A stretch of 64,000 bases of DNA from Candidatus Thioglobus autotrophicus (lineage in GTDB: Bacteria; Pseudomonadota; Gammaproteobacteria; PS1; Pseudothioglobaceae), in NCBI RefSeq assembly GCF_001293165.1, contig NZ_CP010552.1:1-64000 (forward strand), written 5' to 3'. Under the pieces are notes generated by a model. It saw only the letters and a program-made list of their open reading frames with translations. It was not told where the DNA came from and made no database searches. The translations under genes and the position numbers were made by a program. This document shows positions 24,024-34,641 of this stretch, piece after piece. Numbering within the stretch: the stretch's first letter is position 1; the number at the start of each line of letters is the position of its first letter.

Positions 24024-25100
24024 TTAGTGTTTAATTTCTACGTATTCGCTGACTTCTAAGCCAAACCCTTTAAGGCCATGAAGTTTTCTTGGCGAGCCAA
24101 GAATTCTCATTTTCTTAACCCCTAGATCGGACAAAATCTGCGCACCAACACCGTAGGTCTTAATATCATCGCCCATCTCACGAGAACTATTATCAATATT
24201 TTGCAAAATTGATTGGTCGCTTTGCTTTCTAAGTAGCAAGAACACGCCGCTCTGCGATTTAGAAATATGTTTAAGTGCATCATCTACACCAAAGCCTTTG
24301 GTGCTTTCATGCAAAACATCCCTAAAAGTGTCTTCCATATGGACACGTACGCAGGTGTCTTTATCGTGGGTAATTTCGCCCTTAACCAAAGCTAGATGGG
24401 TTTCATTATAAATACTGTCTAGGAATGAAATCAGTCTGAAAGAGCCATGCTCAGTTTCAAACTCACGCTCATTGATGCGCTCAATGGTTTTTTCATTTTC
24501 AATTCGGTAAGAGATTAAATCTTCGATCGTACCCCATTTAATATTGTGTTTTTCGGCAAAAATTTCTAAATCGTCGCGTCTGGCCATAGAGCCATCTTCA
24601 TTTAAAATTTCAACAATAACAGAAGCAGGTTCAAACCCAGATAAGCGCGCAAGATCACAGCCTGCCTCAGTATGTCCTGCACGAATCAGTACGCCACCAG
24701 GTTGCGCCATTAGAGGGAAAATATGCCCTGGTTGAACGATATCAGCAGCTGTTGCATTAGGTGCGACTGCATCTAGTACAGTTTTGGCTCTATCTGCTGC
24801 GGAGATGCCTGTCGTTACCCCTTCTACAGCTTCGATTGAAACCGTGAAGTTGGTGCCATTGGCATCGTTATTTTGCGCCACCATGAGTGGCAAGTTAAGC
24901 TGTTTACAGCGCTCTTGGGTTAGTGTTAAGCAAATCAAACCGCGGCCATGCGTCGCCATAAAGTTAATATCTTCTTTGGTGCAAGTGGCTGCAGGAATAA
25001 TAAGATCGCCTTCATTTTCACGATCTTCGTCATCCATCAGGATGATCATTTTTCCTTGTTTATAATCTTCTAAAATTTCTTCAATGGTTGCTTTTATCAT
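24024..25100 (-). CDS. ribB: DHBP synthase with degenerate GTP cyclohydrolase II domain (RibBX)
   Basis: The N-terminal 200 residues are 3,4-dihydroxy-2-butanone-4-phosphate synthase (MDDEDRENEGDLI, HGRGLICLTLT, GHTEAGCDLARL). Residues about 205-358 align with GTP cyclohydrolase II, but the zinc-binding Cys cluster (normally R-x-H-x2-C-x-GD-x2-GS-x2-CDC) is gone. The equivalent reads RVHMEDTFRDVLHESTKGFG with no cysteine, and the catalytic loop is also lost. This is the RibBX architecture known from other gammaproteobacteria, in which only the RibB reaction works. A separate RibA would be needed. The gene overlaps ribE by four bases. Confidence 0.9.
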   Translation of the reverse strand: MIKATIEEILEDYKQGKMIILMDDEDRENEGDLIIPAATCTKEDINFMATHGRGLICLTLTQERCKQLNLPLMVAQNNDANGTNFTVSIEAVEGVTTGISAADRAKTVLDAVAPNATAADIVQPGHIFPLMAQPGGVLIRAGHTEAGCDLARLSGFEPASVIVEILNEDGSMARRDDLEIFAEKHNIKWGTIEDLISYRIENEKTIERINEREFETEHGSFRLISFLDSIYNETHLALVKGEITHDKDTCVRVHMEDTFRDVLHESTKGFGVDDALKHISKSQSGVFLLLRKQSDQSILQNIDNSSREMGDDIKTYGVGAQILSDLGVKKMRILGSPRKLHGLKGFGLEVSEYVEIKH

Positions 25101-25696
25101 GACTCTTTATTATTTAATAATTGCTCTAAGTGGCGCGCAATAATATCAACTTCTAAGTTGACTTGATCGCCTATTGTTAACTCGCCCAAGGTTGTAACAC
25201 TCAAGGTATGTGGGACAATGTTTAAATCAAAGGTGTTGCCAACAATACTATTGACAGTCAAACTCACGCCATTGATACACACAGAGCCTTTTCTAGCGAT
25301 GTATTTTACCAAATTATCAGGCGCGTTAATCTTAAAACGCGTTGATTCTCCTTCGCTAATTTGCTCGCTGACTTGGGCGATTCCATCCACATGGCCACTG
25401 ACCAAATGACCATCAATACCTTGATTGAGTCTGAGTGCTTTTTCTAAATTGACTGCTGCGCCCTGTTCAAGCTGGGAGAAGATCGAACAATCTAGCGTTT
25501 CTTGAGAAACGTCGGCTGTAAAAAAATCTGAACCGACTTCAACAGCTGTTAAACAAACACCATTAACAGCGATACTATCGCCAATCGCGATGCTAGAAAA
25601 ATCAAAATTTGTTGCCGTGAAACTAAAGACAGCACCTTTGTCATAGGCAACTTTAGTTTTAATGCTGCCAAGCGCTTGAATAATGCCAGTAAACAT
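25097..25696 (-). CDS. ribE: riboflavin synthase alpha subunit
   Basis: Dismutates two lumazine molecules to riboflavin. 199 aa with the N-terminal MFTGIIQALGSI and two tandem lumazine-binding domains (about 1-95 and 96-190), each with a SxxVNGVCLTA / GSVCINGVSLTVN type strand and VNLEKALRL / VNLEVDIIAR end. It heads the rib-nusB-sulP-BFD-ubiA run. Only 33 bases separate it from the brkB gene, too little for an FMN riboswitch. Confidence 0.95.
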   Translation of the reverse strand: MFTGIIQALGSIKTKVAYDKGAVFSFTATNFDFSSIAIGDSIAVNGVCLTAVEVGSDFFTADVSQETLDCSIFSQLEQGAAVNLEKALRLNQGIDGHLVSGHVDGIAQVSEQISEGESTRFKINAPDNLVKYIARKGSVCINGVSLTVNSIVGNTFDLNIVPHTLSVTTLGELTIGDQVNLEVDIIARHLEQLLNNKES

Positions 25697-25729
25697 AAAT
25701 ACAATAAACGATATTAAAGGTTGCTAATT

Positions 25730-26521
25730 TTACGCTAGTTGCTCGTTAATCGCTTTGTTTTCAAAACAATAACAAAAGCTTGCGCCTAGCAAAACAATCA
25801 GCCAAGCTAGGTAAATCCAAAGCATAAGCAACATGAGAACAGAGAGTGTGCCATAAATGAGCTCATAGATTGGAAAGTATTGGATGTAGAGGAACATGGC
25901 ATATTTAATTACCTCTAACAAAATAGCAGCAATAACGCCTGCCTTTAAGGCGTTAATGTATCTGACTTTTTCCAAAGGAACAGCATAATACAAAATCGAA
26001 AAACCCACACTAGATAGGATTAGCGGCGTGAATACGGGTGCATAGTTGATCATAGGCAGTTGATTGAAAACATCTGATGCAGCCACATAAGAGCTTAGAA
26101 ATATTGACGCAGCTAAAAATATCGGCCCCAAGAACAATACAAATAAATAAGAAACAAGTCCTTTCATCCAATGGCGATGATGCACATCATGCCAAATCAG
26201 ATTAATACGCTTGTCTATCTCAAATAACAAAAGCATTACTGCAAAAACTAAAAAACCAGAACTAACCCCTTTTAAAGATTGAGCCTGATTAATAAACTGC
26301 TGAATGTAAGTTTGCGCTGCGCTGTGGTTTTGTGGCAAAAGCTGAGTAAACAAAAATTGCTCTAATGACTGTTGCAGCTCTGCAAAATATGGTGATAGTG
26401 AAAAAACACTAAGACCTAAAGCTAGCCCAGGAACCAAGGCGAATAAGCTACTAAATGACAGTATGGAAGCCGAATCAAAGCTCTGACGCTTTACAAATCT
26501 TCTTAATACTGCTTTAATCAT
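25730..26521 (-). CDS. YihY/BrkB family membrane protein
   Basis: 263-aa inner-membrane protein with about six membrane segments and the family pattern ASILSFSSLFALVPGLAL near the N-terminus, FEIDKRINLIWHDVHHRHWMKG and LPMINYAPVFTPLILSSVGFSILYYAVP. It was once annotated as ribonuclease BN in E. coli, now considered wrong; function is unknown. It lies five bases after ybiT on the same strand. Confidence 0.88.
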   Translation of the reverse strand: MIKAVLRRFVKRQSFDSASILSFSSLFALVPGLALGLSVFSLSPYFAELQQSLEQFLFTQLLPQNHSAAQTYIQQFINQAQSLKGVSSGFLVFAVMLLLFEIDKRINLIWHDVHHRHWMKGLVSYLFVLFLGPIFLAASIFLSSYVAASDVFNQLPMINYAPVFTPLILSSVGFSILYYAVPLEKVRYINALKAGVIAAILLEVIKYAMFLYIQYFPIYELIYGTLSVLMLLMLWIYLAWLIVLLGASFCYCFENKAINEQLA

Positions 26522-26525
26522 AAGC

Positions 26526-28112
26526 TTATTTTTGTGACTTTAAGTAATCCTCATAGTTGCCAGAATAATAATGCATACCATCTTCTTTCAACTCTACAAC
26601 TTTGGTCGATAATGACGATACAAACTCTCTATCGTGACTGACAAAGATCAGTGTACCCTCATAATTTTCCAATGCAAGGTTAAGTGCCTCAATGGACTCC
26701 ATGTCTAAGTGGTTAGTCGGCTCGTCCATCACCAATACGTTTGGTTGTTGCAACATAAGCTTACCAAACAACATTCTGCCTTTTTCGCCACCCGAAAGTG
26801 ATTTAACACTTTTAATGATGTCGTTTTTACCGAACAACATTTTGCCAAGTACGCCGCGCATATCCTGCATATTCTGCTTCGGCTGTTTAAATTGTGCCAT
26901 CCAATCAAGCACAGTCATATCTTCTTTAAAATCAGCACTATTATCTTGAGCATAATAGCCAATATTGATATTCTCACTCCACTTGATCTTGCCTTTATCA
27001 GCTTCAATCTCACCTACTAGCGTACGCAGCAAGGTGGTTTTACCAATACCATTTTGGCCAATGACCGCCACACGCTCACCCACTTCAAACAAAAAGCTAA
27101 TGTCTTTTAATACATGAAGATCGTCAAAGCTTTTTTCCAATCCTTCAACTTCCAGAACATTTCTATGAAGCTTGTTTTCTTGATTGAAGTAAATATAAGG
27201 ACTAACTCTTGAAGACGGCTTAATGTCATCAAGTTCAATTTTTTCAAGCTGTTTTTGACGTGACGTTGCTTGCTTGGCTTTAGAGGCATTTGAAGAAAAA
27301 CGCGACACAAAATGCTTAAGCTCTTTAATTTTTGCCTCTTTTTTAGCATTATCTGACTGCATTTTTTCCTGAATGGCAGTTGAAGCCATCATAAACTGAT
27401 CGTAATTTCCAGGGAAAGTATTGAGTGCGCCGTAGTCCAAATCAGACATATGCGTACACACACCATTTAAGAAGTGTCTATCGTGCGAGATAATGACCAT
27501 AGTAGCTTTACGCTCATTGAGTACATTGACCAGCCAGCTAATTGAGTTAATATCCAAGTTGTTGGTTGGCTCATCCAGTAGTAGAATTTCAGGATCAGAG
27601 AATAACGCCTGAGCCAGCAAGATACGCATTTTCCAACCTGGTGCAATCTCACTCATCAGCCCGTAATGCTGCTCTTCAGGAATATCTAAACCTAGCAATA
27701 ATTCACTGGCTGATGATTCAGCCATGTAGCCGTCCATTTCCGCAAATTCCATTTCAAGGTGTGCAACCTTGGTGCCGTCCGCTTCACTCATCTCTGGCAG
27801 TGCGTAGATACGATCACGCTCTTTTTTCACTTCCCACAACTTCTCATGGCCCATGATAACTGTATCAACAACACGAAACTCTTCATAGGCAAACTGATCC
27901 TGACGCAAAATACCTAGTCTCTCACCCTCGCTAATGCTTACCGTACCGTTTGAAGGCTTTAACTCACCAGTTAAAATTTTCATGAAAGTTGATTTACCAC
28001 AACCATTAGCACCAATCAAACCGTAACGATTGCCGCCTTGAAACTTAATAGAGATATTTTCAAACAGGGGTTTTTCACCAAATTGCATGGTAATGTTGGC
28101 AGTAGAAATCAT
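26526..28112 (-). CDS. ybiT: ABC-F family ATPase YbiT
   Basis: Cytosolic, soluble tandem-ATPase of the ABC-F group, which bind ribosomal E-sites and modulate translation. Two ABC cassettes: Walker [10 protein letters not shown] with [10 protein letters not shown], and GQNGIGKTT with LSGGEKGRM and [10 protein letters not shown], linked by the charged P-site-tRNA interaction region near 240-300. The ATG at 28112 gives [12 protein letters not shown], equivalent to the E. coli YbiT start (MLVSSNVTMQFG), and 528 aa versus 530. Near-identity of motifs such as [10 protein letters not shown] and [12 protein letters not shown] to YbiT supports this paralogue over EttA or Uup. Confidence 0.93.
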   Translation of the reverse strand: MISTANITMQFGEKPLFENISIKFQGGNRYGLIGANGCGKSTFMKILTGELKPSNGTVSISEGERLGILRQDQFAYEEFRVVDTVIMGHEKLWEVKKERDRIYALPEMSEADGTKVAHLEMEFAEMDGYMAESSASELLLGLDIPEEQHYGLMSEIAPGWKMRILLAQALFSDPEILLLDEPTNNLDINSISWLVNVLNERKATMVIISHDRHFLNGVCTHMSDLDYGALNTFPGNYDQFMMASTAIQEKMQSDNAKKEAKIKELKHFVSRFSSNASKAKQATSRQKQLEKIELDDIKPSSRVSPYIYFNQENKLHRNVLEVEGLEKSFDDLHVLKDISFLFEVGERVAVIGQNGIGKTTLLRTLVGEIEADKGKIKWSENINIGYYAQDNSADFKEDMTVLDWMAQFKQPKQNMQDMRGVLGKMLFGKNDIIKSVKSLSGGEKGRMLFGKLMLQQPNVLVMDEPTNHLDMESIEALNLALENYEGTLIFVSHDREFVSSLSTKVVELKEDGMHYYSGNYEDYLKSQK

Positions 28113-28257
28113 GAGTATAGGGCTAATTTTGAAAAACAACCATTATCCCATAATAAATTTAAAAAACTAAAGGAAATACGAGGTTGATTAGAGTCATTAA
28201 GACGTCTTTCGAGGGTTAAAATAACAAGAAACTCATCCTTATTTATAGACTTACTGA

Positions 28258-29403
28258 ATGTTTGAAAAAACCGGTCAACTACCTGATAAACCCTTATCTA
28301 TTGCTATTCTTATATTGCTACTATTTGGCTGGATACTATCATTTTCAGCCTCATTAGGTCACTTTGATAGCTACAGCTATTTCTTTAAACAAAGTGTTTA
28401 TATTTTAATCGGCCTAGCATTAGCCTTTACTTGCTTAAAAATTCCCTTATATTTTTATAAAAAATATGCCAAATGGTTTTTTGTTTTTACCTTGGTTTGC
28501 TTGGCATTAGTATTTTTGCCTGAACCTATCGGTAGAACTGTTAACGGCTCAACTCGCTGGATTAATTTTGTATTTTTTAAATTTCAGCCGTCTGAAATGA
28601 TGAAAATTGCTATGATTTTATACATGGCCGACTTTTTAGTAAGACAAGAAAAGGATGTTAAAAAGCCTTGGATGGGCTTAATTAAAACACTTATCATCAT
28701 CTCTTCAGCCGATATATTATTATTATTAGAAATGGACTTAGGGGCCACAATTATTATCTCTTTAACGGCGCTTATCATGTTGTTTGCTGCTGGTGTTTAT
28801 CTCGTGCAACTAAGCTTTGTTGGCAGTATTTTGGTGAGTGCTGTTGGCATTTGGCTGTACATGGATGGCTTAAGCGGAGGTGTACGTTGGCAGCGACTCA
28901 CACAGTTTTGGCAAACAGACTTGTGGATCAATGAAAGTGATAAGGTTTATCAAACCAAGCAGGCTTTAATCGGCATTGCCCGAGGTGATTGGACAGGTGT
29001 TGGACTGGGAAATGGCATTCAAAAATACACCAAACTACCCGAGCCGCATACCGATATGATTTTCTCTATTATCGGGGAAGAGACCGGCATCATTGGCATG
29101 TTGTTTGTTATTTTTGTATTTGGCTTTATTATGCTAAAAGGTTTTAAAATTGCTAAAGGTGCACTCAAACAAAAACGCAAATATAGCTCTTTTGTTGGAT
29201 TTGGTATTTGCACCTGGCTATCATTGCAATTTAGTGTTAATATCGCTATGAATCTGGGCTTAATGCCACCCAAAGGCTTTCCTTTGCCTTTAATTAGTTA
29301 TGGTGGGTCGAGCATGATTTTTGTACTGATTGCGCTTGGCATTCTACTAAGAATTGATATGGAAAGTCGCTGTGAATACTCCAAACAAAAAAACTACGTT
29401 TAA
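28258..29403 (+). CDS. ftsW: septal peptidoglycan glycosyltransferase FtsW
   Basis: SEDS-family membrane polymerase, 381 aa, about ten transmembrane segments. It has the family motifs [21 protein letters not shown], the large periplasmic loop near [62 protein letters not shown] (abbreviated features: [15 protein letters not shown]) and the C-terminal [16 protein letters not shown]. Direct linkage to murG marks it as FtsW; a second SEDS protein at 58.6 kb sits with rodA neighbours. A TATAGA -10-like box is only nine bases before the ATG and no ribosome binding site is visible. The rest of the dcw cluster is not adjacent. Confidence 0.92.
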   Translation: MFEKTGQLPDKPLSIAILILLLFGWILSFSASLGHFDSYSYFFKQSVYILIGLALAFTCLKIPLYFYKKYAKWFFVFTLVCLALVFLPEPIGRTVNGSTRWINFVFFKFQPSEMMKIAMILYMADFLVRQEKDVKKPWMGLIKTLIIISSADILLLLEMDLGATIIISLTALIMLFAAGVYLVQLSFVGSILVSAVGIWLYMDGLSGGVRWQRLTQFWQTDLWINESDKVYQTKQALIGIARGDWTGVGLGNGIQKYTKLPEPHTDMIFSIIGEETGIIGMLFVIFVFGFIMLKGFKIAKGALKQKRKYSSFVGFGICTWLSLQFSVNIAMNLGLMPPKGFPLPLISYGGSSMIFVLIALGILLRIDMESRCEYSKQKNYV

Positions 29404-29423
29404 AAAAAAGCTTTGGTATAAAT

Positions 29424-30449
29424 ATGAACAATCATAAAAAAATCTTAATTATGGCGGGTGGTACTGGCGGACACATTTTTCCCGCTTTGGCTATTGCCAA
29501 AGAACTCAAAAAACACCAATGCCAAGTTGAATGGTTAGGCTCTAAAAAAGGCATGGAAAATACCATTGTGCCTAAAAATAAATTACCATTGCACACAGTT
29601 AATGCAGTGGGATTACGGGGTAAAAATATCATTAGCCTGATCAAAGCACCCTTTCAACTAGCCTTAGCCACCGCGCAAGTTATCCAAGTATTTATTAAAA
29701 CCAAGCCTGACATTGCACTAGGCATGGGCGGTTTTGCCTCAGGTATTGGCGGGGTTATTGCTTGGATTTTTAGAGTGCCTTTATTTATTCATGAGCAAAA
29801 TGCCGTTCCTGGCACCACCAACAAACTACTCTCTAAACTTGCCACACAAACACTTCAGGCGTTTGATGGCGCATTTGATGTCTCTGTTCAAGCTCTTAGC
29901 GTGGGTAATCCAGTGGCTTTTAAAGTGAGCAATTCTCATACCAATAATAAAAAACTAAACTTACTTATTGTTGGTGGCAGTCTGGGCTCCAAGCCTATTA
30001 ACGAGGTGGTTACACAGCTAAATATTCCTATTAATATTTGGCATCAAACTGGGCAATTGCACTTTGACCAAGTCCAATCTCAATATGGGAAAAAATCCGC
30101 CAAGGTAGCAGCCTTTATTGATGACATGGCAAAAGCTTATGCTTGGGCAGATGTGGTATTGTGTCGAGCCGGAGCGATGACTATATCAGAGTTGATGCTT
30201 AGCGCTACACCCAGCATTCTAATCCCTCTACCGCACGCGATTGATAATCATCAGTTTTATAATGCAAAAATATTGGCAGATAATAATGCTGGCATACTCA
30301 TCGAGCAAAAACATTTAACCATTCAGACACTTGAAAAAATCTTACTCAGCCTGGACAAAGAAAAGCTAGAATCTATGTCCAATCACACACTCGCCCTTGC
30401 CAAGCCAAATGCTGCTAGAGATATTGTCGAGCGCCTTCTTGACATATAA
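29424..30449 (+). CDS. murG: UDP-GlcNAc:lipid II transferase MurG
   Basis: Adds GlcNAc to lipid I at the inner face of the membrane to make lipid II. 341-aa GT-B enzyme with the N-terminal [17 protein letters not shown] loop, [28 protein letters not shown], and the C-terminal [11 protein letters not shown] donor site and [14 protein letters not shown]. It starts 20 bases after ftsW and is closed by a strong terminator. Confidence 0.96.
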   Translation: MNNHKKILIMAGGTGGHIFPALAIAKELKKHQCQVEWLGSKKGMENTIVPKNKLPLHTVNAVGLRGKNIISLIKAPFQLALATAQVIQVFIKTKPDIALGMGGFASGIGGVIAWIFRVPLFIHEQNAVPGTTNKLLSKLATQTLQAFDGAFDVSVQALSVGNPVAFKVSNSHTNNKKLNLLIVGGSLGSKPINEVVTQLNIPINIWHQTGQLHFDQVQSQYGKKSAKVAAFIDDMAKAYAWADVVLCRAGAMTISELMLSATPSILIPLPHAIDNHQFYNAKILADNNAGILIEQKHLTIQTLEKILLSLDKEKLESMSNHTLALAKPNAARDIVERLLDI

Positions 30450-30451
30450 AA

Positions 30452-30473
30452 AAAGCCGCATTAAAGCGGCTTT
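30452..30473. terminator. terminator after murG
   Basis: Stem AAAGCCGC / GCGGCTTT with a six-base loop immediately after the murG stop. The arms are symmetric (A run before, T run after), so it may also serve the convergent gene ending at 30494. Confidence 0.85.
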
Positions 30474-30493
30474 AGCTTGACTTGATTAATCAA

Positions 30494-30901
30494 TTATTTC
30501 CATTCAGTGCAAGTGATCATCTCGCTAGTATTGCCAAATCGATCTGATTTTTTATTGGTAACGCAGCGTCTTTCAAGCGCCTTAGCAGGTACCTCTACAA
30601 TACGATCAACATAGACAATCTTCTCAACAATCACTTCCTTAACTGGATTACTATCATTACAAATATCTTGCTTAATAGCTTCTAGCTTTTGCTTGGCCTT
30701 TTGATGCTGATCACTTGACCATTTTTTTGCATCACTAGGTAAGCTTGATAAAGCGCCAATACTAGAATCTACCACACCACCTAAGCAACTACCCAAATGT
30801 TCAAGGTTGTCGTAGCCATCTGTACAGTTTTTAGATTCAGCTGTCGCGCCAAATGTTATAGAGCCAAGTGTTAATGCGATTAAAAGTTGTTTTTTCATCA
30901 T
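30494..30901 (-). CDS. exported Cys-containing protein of unknown function
   Basis: 135 aa, not recognised. The signal peptide (KKQLLIALTLGSITFGATA) is clear. The mature part begins with a two-cysteine segment (NCTDGYDNLEHLGSC), then a charged helix (DAKKWSSDQHQKAKQKLEAIKQD), a VEKIVYVDRIVEVP beta segment of the kind found in periplasmic anchors, and a final RCVTNK...MITCTEW pair. Four cysteines in the tail and head could form disulfides. It lies 13 bases after bioB on the same strand but has no functional link to it that I can see. Confidence 0.65.
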   Translation of the reverse strand: MMKKQLLIALTLGSITFGATAESKNCTDGYDNLEHLGSCLGGVVDSSIGALSSLPSDAKKWSSDQHQKAKQKLEAIKQDICNDSNPVKEVIVEKIVYVDRIVEVPAKALERRCVTNKKSDRFGNTSEMITCTEWK

Positions 30902-30914
30902 AATGTTAGGGTGG

Positions 30915-31871
30915 TTAATGGTTTGATTGACTCATATTTAAGCCTAATGTTTCAAACAAGGCTTTATCACTGCCGGTATCTGGGTTGTCTGTCGTAAGCA
31001 ACTGCTCACCATAAAAAATAGAGTTTGCACCTGCAAAGAAACACAAAGCTTGCATGGCTTCACCCATGTCTGTACGCCCTGCTGACAAACGCACCACAGA
31101 CTTAGGCATCATAATACGGGCAACCGCAATAGTTCTAACAAACTCACTTTCTGTTGGCGGCTCAATTTTTTCAAAAGGTGTGCCCGGGATTGGCACTAAC
31201 AAATTAATAGGAACACTATCTGGATGCTTGTCTAGGTTTGCCAAAGATCTAAGCATTGAAGCTCGGTCTGACTGCTCTTCACCCAAACCCAAAATACCAC
31301 CACTACAAACATGAATGTCTGCATTTTGCACTGACTCTAAAGTATCCAGTCTATCTTGGAAATTACGTGTGGTAATAACATTGGAATAGTTTTCTTCAGA
31401 GGTATCAAGATTGTGATTGTAATAATCAAGCCCCGCCTCTTTTAATGTAAAGGCTTGATCTTGTGTTAGCATCCCTAGAGTGACACAAGTTTCCATGCCC
31501 ATGGCTTTTACACCTTGAATCATTGGGATAACCTTATCAAGGCTTTTATCAGTTGGATTGCGCCAAGCAGCACCCATACAAAAACGTGTTGCACCCTGGT
31601 CTTTTGCTGTTTTCGCCTGCTCTAAAACGGTGTCAATTTCCATGAGCTTTTCACGCTCAAGACCGGTGTCGTATTTAGAGCTTTGAGAGCAATAAGAACA
31701 GTCTTCTGGACAAGCGCCTGTTTTGATATTAAGCAAAGAACTGACTTGCACATAGTTGGGATCAAAATTTTCCCGGTGAATGGTATGTGCTTTGAATAAT
31801 AGATCATTAAACGGCATATCAAATAGAGCTTGAATTTCATCTAATTGCCAATCGTTTCTTAATTGTGTCAT
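30915..31871 (-). CDS. bioB: biotin synthase
   Basis: Radical SAM enzyme that inserts sulfur into dethiobiotin. 318 aa, with the [4Fe-4S] motif [11 protein letters not shown] (C-x3-C-x2-C), the GAAWRNP segment, YYNHNLDTS, and [13 protein letters not shown], and PTNxL-like [14 protein letters not shown], together with the Arg/Cys [2Fe-2S] region. No other bio gene is adjacent. It is separated from glnA by a terminator. Confidence 0.96.
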   Translation of the reverse strand: MTQLRNDWQLDEIQALFDMPFNDLLFKAHTIHRENFDPNYVQVSSLLNIKTGACPEDCSYCSQSSKYDTGLEREKLMEIDTVLEQAKTAKDQGATRFCMGAAWRNPTDKSLDKVIPMIQGVKAMGMETCVTLGMLTQDQAFTLKEAGLDYYNHNLDTSEENYSNVITTRNFQDRLDTLESVQNADIHVCSGGILGLGEEQSDRASMLRSLANLDKHPDSVPINLLVPIPGTPFEKIEPPTESEFVRTIAVARIMMPKSVVRLSAGRTDMGEAMQALCFFAGANSIFYGEQLLTTDNPDTGSDKALFETLGLNMSQSNH

Positions 31872-31930
31872 GAGAATTTATTTAAAAATAAGTAGTGTTA
31901 TTTTAACGCAATCAATTTGCTTGAGACATT

Positions 31931-31963
31931 AAAAAAGCCGTGCATTTGCACGGCTTTTTTTTT
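31931..31963. terminator. terminator between glnA and bioB
   Basis: Strong hairpin: an A6 run, then GCCGTGC / GCACGGC around an ATTT loop, then a run of nine T on the plus strand and six on the minus. On the minus strand it follows the glnA stop at 31981 and terminates glnA before bioB. Confidence 0.92.
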
Positions 31964-31980
31964 AGAGTTGAAATTAAGTA

Positions 31981-33396
31981 CTACAAACTGTAGTACATAT
32001 CAAATTCAACTGGGTGGGGCGCTGAACGCATAGCATTTACTTCTTTCATTTTAAGATCAATGAAAGAATCAATGACATTATCCGTAAACACGCCACCTGA
32101 TGTCAAGAAATCACGATCAGCATCGAGTGCATCTAAAGCCTGCTCTAAAGAGTTACAAACCTTAGGAATCTTCGCTTTCTCTTTTCTAGTTAATTCATAC
32201 AAATCACCATCTTGAGGCTTGCCAGGGTCAATTTTATTCTTGATACCGTCAAGGCCGGCCATTAACATTGCAGAGAATGCTAAGTATGGGTTAGCTGTAT
32301 TGTCTGGAAAACGAACTTCAATACGACGACCCAATGGGTTGCCTACGTAAGGAATACGAATTGCAGCTGAACGGTTCTTAGCAGAATAAGCTAGCATTTC
32401 TGGTGCTTCATAGCCTGGAACCAAGCGCTTGTAAGAGTTAGTTGATGCATTAGTAAATGCATTTAACGCTTGAGCATGCTTAATAATGCCGCCAATGTAA
32501 TATAGCGCCATTTGACTTAAGTTGCCATACTCATCGCCATCAAATAAGTTAACACCGTCTTTTGCAATTGACTGGTGAACGTGCATACCATTACCATTGT
32601 CAATCGCAATTGGCTTAGGCATAAAGGTTGCTGTTTTGCCGTACATATGAGCAACATTATGAATACAGTATTTAAGAATTTGAGTCTCATCAGCTTTTCT
32701 TACTAATGTGTTAAATTTTGCGCCAATTTCACATTGACCAGCAGTACCCACTTCGTGGTGATGTACTTCAGTTTCAACACCCATTTCTTCAATCACAAGA
32801 CACATTTCAGATCTAAGATCGTGTAGTGAATCTACTGGAGGAACTGGAAAATAACCACCTTTAACATTTGGACGGTGACCTTTATTTCCACCCTCTAAAT
32901 CAGAGCCAGACTCCCAGTCTGCTTCTTCAGAATGGATTTCATAAAACGCCTTACCCATGCCAAATCCTGTATCCCACTTAACACTGTCAAATACAAAAAA
33001 TTCATTTTCGTTACCAAAATAAGCCGTATCACCAACACCTGAGCCTTGCATGTACTTTTCGGCGCGCTTAGCAATAGAACGAGGATCTTTTTCATAACCC
33101 TGCATATCACTTGGCTCAACAATATCACAACGTACAATTAACGTCGGCTCTTGTGTAAACGGGTCCATGACACATGCTGTTGTGTCTGGCTTTAAAATCA
33201 TGTCAGATTCGTTAATTTCTTTCCAACCTGTGATTGAAGAGCCATCAAACATTTGACCCTCTTCAAATTTATCTTCATCAACCGTATGAGCAGGAACACT
33301 TACGTGGTGCTCTTTACCGTGAGTATCTGTAAAACGAAAATCAACGAACTTAACCTCGTTATCTTCAATCATCTTCATTACATCTTGTGCAGACAT
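31981..33396 (-). CDS. glnA: glutamine synthetase type I
   Basis: Dodecameric enzyme making glutamine from glutamate, ATP and ammonia. 471 aa with [42 protein letters not shown], the ATP region and [25 protein letters not shown]. The C-terminal region has Tyr in [15 protein letters not shown] at the place of the adenylylated tyrosine, consistent with GlnE/GlnD control; glnD is in this window at 53.8 kb. Preceded by an excellent ribosome binding site (AAAGGAG). Confidence 0.97.
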   Translation of the reverse strand: MSAQDVMKMIEDNEVKFVDFRFTDTHGKEHHVSVPAHTVDEDKFEEGQMFDGSSITGWKEINESDMILKPDTTACVMDPFTQEPTLIVRCDIVEPSDMQGYEKDPRSIAKRAEKYMQGSGVGDTAYFGNENEFFVFDSVKWDTGFGMGKAFYEIHSEEADWESGSDLEGGNKGHRPNVKGGYFPVPPVDSLHDLRSEMCLVIEEMGVETEVHHHEVGTAGQCEIGAKFNTLVRKADETQILKYCIHNVAHMYGKTATFMPKPIAIDNGNGMHVHQSIAKDGVNLFDGDEYGNLSQMALYYIGGIIKHAQALNAFTNASTNSYKRLVPGYEAPEMLAYSAKNRSAAIRIPYVGNPLGRRIEVRFPDNTANPYLAFSAMLMAGLDGIKNKIDPGKPQDGDLYELTRKEKAKIPKVCNSLEQALDALDADRDFLTSGGVFTDNVIDSFIDLKMKEVNAMRSAPHPVEFDMYYSL

Positions 33397-33439
33397 ATTT
33401 TCTCCTTTAATTTAACTATTTGCATTAACTGACCAACTT

Positions 33440-33445
33440 TGTCAA
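33440..33445 (-). promoter_or_regulatory. -35 element upstream of glnA
   Basis: A consensus TTGACA occurs on the minus strand 44 bases before the glnA ATG. At 17-18 bases spacing only weak -10 candidates (CAAATA or AAATAG) are found. No sigma54 -24/-12 pair was recognised, so nitrogen control at this promoter is not supported by the sequence. Confidence 0.35.
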
Positions 33446-33518
33446 GAAGCTTGCGCCGTTACAAGCATAATTCTTATGTATTGAGCTATTATTTTTATAG
33501 CAAAAACAGCGAATTATT

Positions 33519-33743
33519 CTACCCTATTTTCTCAACAATAAGAATAATCTCATCTGATTTTTCTTGAATTTCCAACACTTTGTGGCCATGAACCTTACAC
33601 CAAGCAGGGATATCATGCAACACACCCGGGTCTGTTGCTAGCATTTCAATAGTATCGCCAACTGCTATCTTGTCAATCATTTCCCCTAGGCGAATCACTG
33701 GCATTGGGCACAGCAATCTTTTTACATCAATATTAGTTTGCAT
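33519..33743 (-). CDS. TusA-family sulfur carrier protein
   Basis: 74-aa single-domain protein of the TusA/SirA-like family, with the active-site motif [10 protein letters not shown] (CPxP cysteine at residue 12). Members relay persulfide sulfur to 2-thiouridine synthesis, Moco enzymes or, in sulfur oxidisers, to the Dsr/Hdr sulfur-oxidation pathway. No dsr, rhd or dsrE gene is adjacent, so the branch cannot be decided. The beginning overlaps the end of hemF by 11 bases. Confidence 0.88.
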   Translation of the reverse strand: MQTNIDVKRLLCPMPVIRLGEMIDKIAVGDTIEMLATDPGVLHDIPAWCKVHGHKVLEIQEKSDEIILIVEKIG

Positions 33744-34641
33744 TAACCCAGTCCTGTGGCTTTAAAAACTTCTCATAAAGCTGCGCTTCTGGTGTATTTG
33801 GCTCAGGTTCATATTGATACTCCCAACGTACCAAAGGTGGCAGCGACATCAAAATTGATTCTGTGCGTCCACCCGTTTGCAAGCCAAACAAGGTGCCCCG
33901 ATCATAAACCAGGTTAAACTCGACATAACGACCACGGCGGTATAGTTGAAACTGGCGCTCATGGTCACCAAATGGTGTGTCTTGTCGTTTTTCTACAATC
34001 GGTCTGTAAGCTTTAATATAGCTATCACCAACACTACGCATAAAAGCAAAGCACTCTTCGAAACTACCCTCGTTCAGATCATCAAAAAATAATCCGCCAA
34101 TACCGCGCTGCTCATCACGATGCTTCATATAGAAATAATCGTCGCACCATTTTTTGTATTTTGGATATACATCCTCACCAAAAGGGTCGCAAGCCTCTTT
34201 AGCAGTTTGGTGCCAAAAAATCGCATCCTCATCAAAGCCGTAATACGGGGTTAAATCAAAGCCGCCACCAAACCACCAAATCGGCTCCTCACCTTCTTTT
34301 TCAGCAATAAAAAAACGCACATTCGCATGTGAAGTGGGCACATAAGGATTGTTTGGATGAATAACCAACGACACACCCAGCGCACTAAAACTACGCCCTG
34401 CTAGCTCTGGGCGCATTGCTGTGGCAGAAGCTGGCATATTATCACCATGAACAATCGAAAAATTAACTCCGGCTTGCTCAAACACTTTGCCCGCTGTTAA
34501 TACTCGGGTTAAGCCGTTACCGCGTCCATCGGGTTTTTTCCATTCATCTTTAATGAATGTTGCTTGTGTATCTACTTGCTCCAATTGCGTGCAAATATCT
34601 TCTTGCAAGGCTAGTAAATATTTTTGAATTTGACCAATCAT
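33733..34641 (-). CDS. hemF: oxygen-dependent coproporphyrinogen III oxidase
   Basis: Oxidative decarboxylation of coproporphyrinogen III to protoporphyrinogen IX in haem synthesis. 302 aa; motifs [50 protein letters not shown], the KxWCDDYFY region and [16 protein letters not shown](L)FGL. It requires O2, so the host respires oxygen at least part of the time. The start overlaps tsaC by four bases. Confidence 0.96.
   Translation of the reverse strand: MIGQIQKYLLALQEDICTQLEQVDTQATFIKDEWKKPDGRGNGLTRVLTAGKVFEQAGVNFSIVHGDNMPASATAMRPELAGRSFSALGVSLVIHPNNPYVPTSHANVRFFIAEKEGEEPIWWFGGGFDLTPYYGFDEDAIFWHQTAKEACDPFGEDVYPKYKKWCDDYFYMKHRDEQRGIGGLFFDDLNEGSFEECFAFMRSVGDSYIKAYRPIVEKRQDTPFGDHERQFQLYRRGRYVEFNLVYDRGTLFGLQTGGRTESILMSLPPLVRWEYQYEPEPNTPEAQLYEKFLKPQDWVNAN

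Noticed and set aside
25697-25729. FMN riboswitch upstream of the rib genes
   Set aside because: Only 33 bases separate ribE from the upstream gene, and no conserved RFN-element pattern is visible.
33397-33518. sigma54 promoter for glnA
   Set aside because: No GG-N10-GC pair at -24/-12 was found; a sigma70-like -35 is present instead.
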